A program made the translations under genes and the position numbers. Under the pieces are notes generated by a model. It was not told the DNA's origin. It ran no database searches and saw nothing but the letters and a program-made list of their open reading frames with translations. 7,608 nucleotides of DNA, from contig MVZB01000157.1 of NCBI GenBank assembly GCA_002068205.1, positions 1 through 7,608 of the forward strand. The letters run 5' to 3'. Every line of letters begins with the position of its first letter. The stretch's first letter is position 1. This DNA comes from a candidate division BRC1 bacterium ADurb.BinA292 (GTDB taxonomy: Bacteria > Sumerlaeota > Sumerlaeia > MVZB01). This document shows, one piece after another, positions 4,453 through 7,608 of this stretch.

Positions 4453-6180
4453 TCAGGCGCCGCGGGCGTGGGCGTGACGGGCGAGCGCGGACCAGTATTC
4501 GCGCAGCCGCGGCAGCGTCTCGGCGGGGATCGGCTGGCCGGAGAATTCGCTGTAACTGACCAGATCGGCGATAAACATCGCATTGCGCTCAAAACCGGCG
4601 AGCGGCGCGGGATTCTGTTCCACGAACTCCAGCGGCGTGAGGTCAGGCGGACACGGCGCGCCGGCATCGGCGCAGTAGGCCAGCGTCGCCTGCCACAGGT
4701 AACGCACGAGGGCATTGCCGTCGCCCGGGTCATAACCCCGCGTGAAGGGATTGGCGAACCGGCCGAAGCGCTCCAGCGGCACGGGCGTGCCGGCTTTCCG
4801 ACGCGGACGGCGCGGCCGCCGCGGGCGGCGGGCCAGCCGCAACCGCCCCAGCCCCTCGCTCAATCGGCTGAGGAAGACCCACGCCAGCACGGCGAGGACC
4901 ACGACGCCGCCGAGGATCGCCAGCGCGGAGATCGCCTTCATCGCGAACTGTCCCACCTGGTGGTAGGTCTCCTGCATCGCGGCGCGCAATTTCATCGCGT
5001 TCTGGTATTCGGATTCCGCGCCGGTGGTTCGCGCCAGTTCGGAAATATACTCATCGCCCAGTTTGTCGATCGGCTCGTAACGCTCTTTCAGCATCTGGTT
5101 CAGTTCATCGCGGTGGAACTTGCGAGCGCGAGGCGGGGCCTGGTCTCCCGGCGTCGAACCCGCGAGCTGGCTGGGCGCGCCGCGTTTGCCCTCGAGACCG
5201 CGATAGACCCCCACCATCTGGTCGCGGACGAAGCGCTGCGGCGCGGTGACCGGCTGCGGCAGGAAGAAGGCCAGTGCGAGTGCGAGCGTGACGAGGCTCA
5301 GACCCAGACCGATCCAGGTCAGCGCCAGCGGATCGGGCATCCGCACGCCGCGGGCGTTGAAGTAGGCGCGCATCTGACTCAGCCCCGCCAGGCAAAGCAG
5401 CAGCAGCGAGCAGTAGAGGTAGAGGAAGAGGAGGATGCCGACGCGCAGCCGGGGGAAGATTTCGTGCTGACCGCCAAGCAGCAGGAATCCAGCGCCGAAC
5501 GCGGGGATGGCGAAGAGCGAAAACCGGAAGATGACGCGGCCGGGGTGCGGCACGTTCATGCGCTCGCGCAGCGCCGCCTCGTCTTCCGCCGCGTTGCGCT
5601 CGAGGCGTTTGCGTTCGCGCTCGCGATGGACGCCGGCATACAGCTCCGAGACGCCCAGATCCTCGCCGGGCGGCAGGGCATCGGGAGCAGCGTCCGGAGG
5701 GACTTCGGCCTCGGGTTCGGCCGATCCGGCACGGCAGAAGACGCCCGTCTCCGCCGCGTGCGCCGCCGCCTGGTCGTGCACCGTGCAGGCCGTCATCACG
5801 CGGTGGCCGACCCACCACAGCAGGCCGAACAGCGTCAGGTTGACCAGCGCCACGAGCGGCCAGGGGATCGCAATCCGATAAGCGAAGGCCTGATAGACGG
5901 CGAAGGCGGTCATCGACAGGCCGAGCAACCAGCCATAGGCCCGGGCCGTGCGCGGGCCCTGCTCGCGCGAGAGCATCTGAATCAGGATCACGCCGGCGGC
6001 GAAGGCGAGCACCGCCTGCCGCATGCGCCAGGCGTCATCGTGGATGAACACCGCGCGCACGTCGAGCAGGTGCAGCAGCAGCGTGGCGAGCATCCCCCAG
6101 ACGCAGACCGGGATCAGGATGGCCGTCAGCAGGTTGGAGAGCCCGCGCTCAGGCGAATTGTCGACCGATGGCGATCTCAC
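4453..6180 (-). CDS. Polytopic membrane protein with DUF4129-like C-terminal domain
   Basis: 575 aa from a GTG at 6180. The frame is open further upstream, but that part is a shadow of the DUF58 gene. GGAG lies 5 nt before the GTG, which decides the start, and the gene overlaps the DUF58 gene by 32 nt. Likely membrane segments are at about 16-39, 55-70, 81-100, 104-124, 217-236, 246-268, 286-306 and 415-437. A charged soluble stretch at 130-214 ends in an Arg/Glu helix. Another soluble region spans 310-414. After the last segment comes a basic repeat RRPRRPRRPRR (451-461), then a DUF4129-like domain (about 485-570) with LVRYLWQATLAY and TPLEF (515-519), the counterpart of the usual TPREY motif. 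DUF4129 usually forms the tail of TgpA-type transglutaminases, but no Cys-His-Asp transglutaminase core is visible here. A role in envelope or polymer processing together with DUF58 is inferred. Confidence 0.8.
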   Translation of the reverse strand: MRSPSVDNSPERGLSNLLTAILIPVCVWGMLATLLLHLLDVRAVFIHDDAWRMRQAVLAFAAGVILIQMLSREQGPRTARAYGWLLGLSMTAFAVYQAFAYRIAIPWPLVALVNLTLFGLLWWVGHRVMTACTVHDQAAAHAAETGVFCRAGSAEPEAEVPPDAAPDALPPGEDLGVSELYAGVHRERERKRLERNAAEDEAALRERMNVPHPGRVIFRFSLFAIPAFGAGFLLLGGQHEIFPRLRVGILLFLYLYCSLLLLCLAGLSQMRAYFNARGVRMPDPLALTWIGLGLSLVTLALALAFFLPQPVTAPQRFVRDQMVGVYRGLEGKRGAPSQLAGSTPGDQAPPRARKFHRDELNQMLKERYEPIDKLGDEYISELARTTGAESEYQNAMKLRAAMQETYHQVGQFAMKAISALAILGGVVVLAVLAWVFLSRLSEGLGRLRLARRPRRPRRPRRKAGTPVPLERFGRFANPFTRGYDPGDGNALVRYLWQATLAYCADAGAPCPPDLTPLEFVEQNPAPLAGFERNAMFIADLVSYSEFSGQPIPAETLPRLREYWSALARHAHARGA

Positions 6181-7570
6181 GCAGTCTCCAGTCTTCGTCC
6201 ATGCGATACAGTTCGATGCCCGCGGGGGCGAGGTGTTCAAAGGCATGATCGTGGCCGCGGTTGTCGCGCACGACGAACACCAGCAGCCGGTAGCCCGAGG
6301 CGCGCACGCGCAGCATGCCGCGGATGAAGTCGTCGGTGACATGACCGGTGACCACGACGAGCGCCTGGGTGCGGTCGATGTGGGGCAGTTCGAGCAGGAG
6401 CAGGTCTTCGATGCGCAGGCCGTCGGAGAGCTCGATGCGGCCGAGCTGCTCATGGATCAGGGCAAACTGCTCCGGCCCGCGCTGGGGCGGGATGCGGATC
6501 GGCTCGAGGCGGTCGTCGTCGCGCCGCCGGCGGGCGGCCTGTTGCGCCGCGCGCAGCGAATCGGTCGCCCGCGCCTGGGCGATGCTGACGCCCGGCAGCC
6601 CGAGCGGATCGCGGCCGTTGCAGAAGAAACCCAGCCGCCAGCCGGCGTCGGCGATGTAGCGGCAGGTGGTGCAGACGACTTCGACGGCCGTCTCCTCGGG
6701 GGGCTGTTCGGCCTTGGTGGCGGGGCGGCCGGGGCCCTTGTCGAGCCGACGGGCGGCGGGGATGATGCCCCAGCGCATCGGCCGGGCGGGCGGGCGGCGG
6801 TCGAACGCGCCTTCGATGGCAAGCCAGGAATCCTGGTGGAAATCGAGGATGACGGTCGCGCCGGCGTCGGTCACCGGCTCGAAGACCTTGCTGCAGAGCC
6901 GGCCGGTGCGCGCCGTCGATTTCCAGTGGATGATCTTCATCGGATCGCCGCGGCGGTATTCGCGGATGCCCTGCACGCGCGAAGGGTCGTCCAGGATGCT
7001 GCGGATTGCGCGCAGGTCGCCGAGTTGGCGGCGGCGGCCCACCTGAAAATCATCGATCGCGTAGTAGTTGGGGAGGCAGGTGATCCAGTCGCGGCGGCGG
7101 TCGATGCGGGCGCGTTTGAACAGGCCGAAAACGTCGCCGCTCTCCAGCACGAGCGGGCCGATCGGGTGGCAGCCGCGCCGGTTGGGCGTCAACTTGTAGC
7201 TGAGGTGGAAGCTCCGCCCCGGCGGGATGAACATCAGCCGGCGCCAGGTTCCTTCGCGCGGAATTGCGCGGGGGAGCGTTTCCTCGGCGTAGAGCCAGAG
7301 GATCGGCCAGGGCGAGCGGTTCTGGATTTTCGCCGTCACGGCCACCGGTTCGCCGATGCGGACGACATCGGCCGACAATTCGCGCTCGACGCGCAGCGGC
7401 CGGATCCAGATCGTCGTCATGATCCACGAAATGCCGGCCAGGGTGAAGACGGAGTAGAAACAAACGGCAAGGATGCCGACGCCCCATTGAAAAATGGCGA
7501 GCGCGACGAGGGCAAAGGCGAAACCCGTCGCGAGCCGGAGGATGAGTTTTCGCAGGCGGGGGGTTTTCAT
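6149..7570 (-). CDS. DUF58 family membrane-anchored protein
   Basis: 473 aa. Two adjacent N-terminal membrane segments at about 10-28 and 30-54, then a beta-rich domain (60-150) and the DUF58 hallmark at 201-225: GIREYRRGDPMKIIHWKST followed by ARTGRL. After it is a vWA-like core strand, VILDFHQDSW (240-249), where the metal-site DxSxS is not intact, then a strand LVVVTGHVTDD (404-414). Residues about 256-292 form a Pro/Arg-rich, low-complexity insertion that interrupts the vWA-like fold. DUF58 proteins are usually encoded next to a MoxR ATPase and DUF4129/transglutaminase proteins and are thought to act in envelope stress or assembly; the DUF4129 gene overlaps here. The ATG at 7570 has no clear ribosome binding site; ATGA at 7567-7570 would allow a coupled upstream gene ending there, and that reading frame stays open to the window edge. 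MoxR would be expected upstream, beyond the window. Confidence 0.9.
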   Translation of the reverse strand: MKTPRLRKLILRLATGFAFALVALAIFQWGVGILAVCFYSVFTLAGISWIMTTIWIRPLRVERELSADVVRIGEPVAVTAKIQNRSPWPILWLYAEETLPRAIPREGTWRRLMFIPPGRSFHLSYKLTPNRRGCHPIGPLVLESGDVFGLFKRARIDRRRDWITCLPNYYAIDDFQVGRRRQLGDLRAIRSILDDPSRVQGIREYRRGDPMKIIHWKSTARTGRLCSKVFEPVTDAGATVILDFHQDSWLAIEGAFDRRPPARPMRWGIIPAARRLDKGPGRPATKAEQPPEETAVEVVCTTCRYIADAGWRLGFFCNGRDPLGLPGVSIAQARATDSLRAAQQAARRRRDDDRLEPIRIPPQRGPEQFALIHEQLGRIELSDGLRIEDLLLLELPHIDRTQALVVVTGHVTDDFIRGMLRVRASGYRLLVFVVRDNRGHDHAFEHLAPAGIELYRMDEDWRLREIAIGRQFA

Positions 7571-7608
7571 TCTGGTCGATCCCGGATCGTCGGCGGCGTG
7601 AGGGAGTT

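Noticed and set aside
4420..4460. Possible shared terminator between the convergent PP2C and DUF4129 genes
   Set aside because: Only 22 nt separate the stops. The only pairing is a 4-bp GCGC stem and there is no T-run.
4468..6327. 619-aa plus-strand frame
   Set aside because: It is antisense to the DUF4129 membrane protein, Arg/Gln/His-rich, with no recognisable domain.
6181..6453. N-terminal 91 residues of the long frame upstream of the DUF4129 gene
   Set aside because: This stretch is Ser/Cys/Ala-rich and lies in another frame of the DUF58 gene. The GTG at 6180 with a GGAG 5 nt upstream is a better start.
1..7608. CRISPR array, tRNA, rRNA, insertion sequence or prophage
   Set aside because: No regular spaced repeats, no cloverleaf or rRNA-like sequence, and no transposase, integrase or terminal inverted repeats were seen.

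Overview
The DNA is GC-rich and gene-dense, with long open frames on both strands. It looks like a chromosomal piece from a free-living, motile, Gram-negative-type bacterium. The evidence is an exported FliL-like flagellar protein, sigma28-like promoter sequences, several receiver proteins, a receiver-PP2C phosphatase and a DUF58/DUF4129 membrane-protein pair. A planctomycete or a deltaproteobacterium-like lineage would fit, but no phylogenetic marker is present, so this is only an impression.

Layout: (1) 1-1490, minus strand: a probable operon read right to left, with a 61-aa small protein, a receiver protein with a coiled-coil tail starting at TTG, and a second receiver protein that runs off the left edge. 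(2) 1491-1772: divergent intergenic region with an inverted repeat near the minus-strand start, a 9-nt tandem repeat, and a good sigma28-type promoter facing right. (3) 1773-4430, plus strand: a FliL-like exported protein, a 345-nt intergenic region with purine-rich repeats and one or two further sigma28-like promoters, a single-domain response regulator, and a receiver-coiled-coil-PP2C (RsbU/SpoIIE type) phosphatase. (4) 4453-7570, minus strand: a DUF58 protein followed by an overlapping polytopic membrane protein with a DUF4129-like C-terminus. These converge on the phosphatase gene with only 22 nt between stops.

The signalling part is the most interesting. Four receiver proteins lie within 4.4 kb with no histidine kinase and no recognisable DNA-binding output in the visible parts. 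They flank an exported FliL-like protein that has an 8/8 match to the sigma28 -10 element. The inferred picture is a motility-linked phosphorelay and partner-switching cluster in which receivers tune a PP2C phosphatase. Its anti-sigma or anti-anti-sigma partners are not in the window. The DUF58/DUF4129 pair is a separate envelope-related module of the type usually found with a MoxR ATPase.
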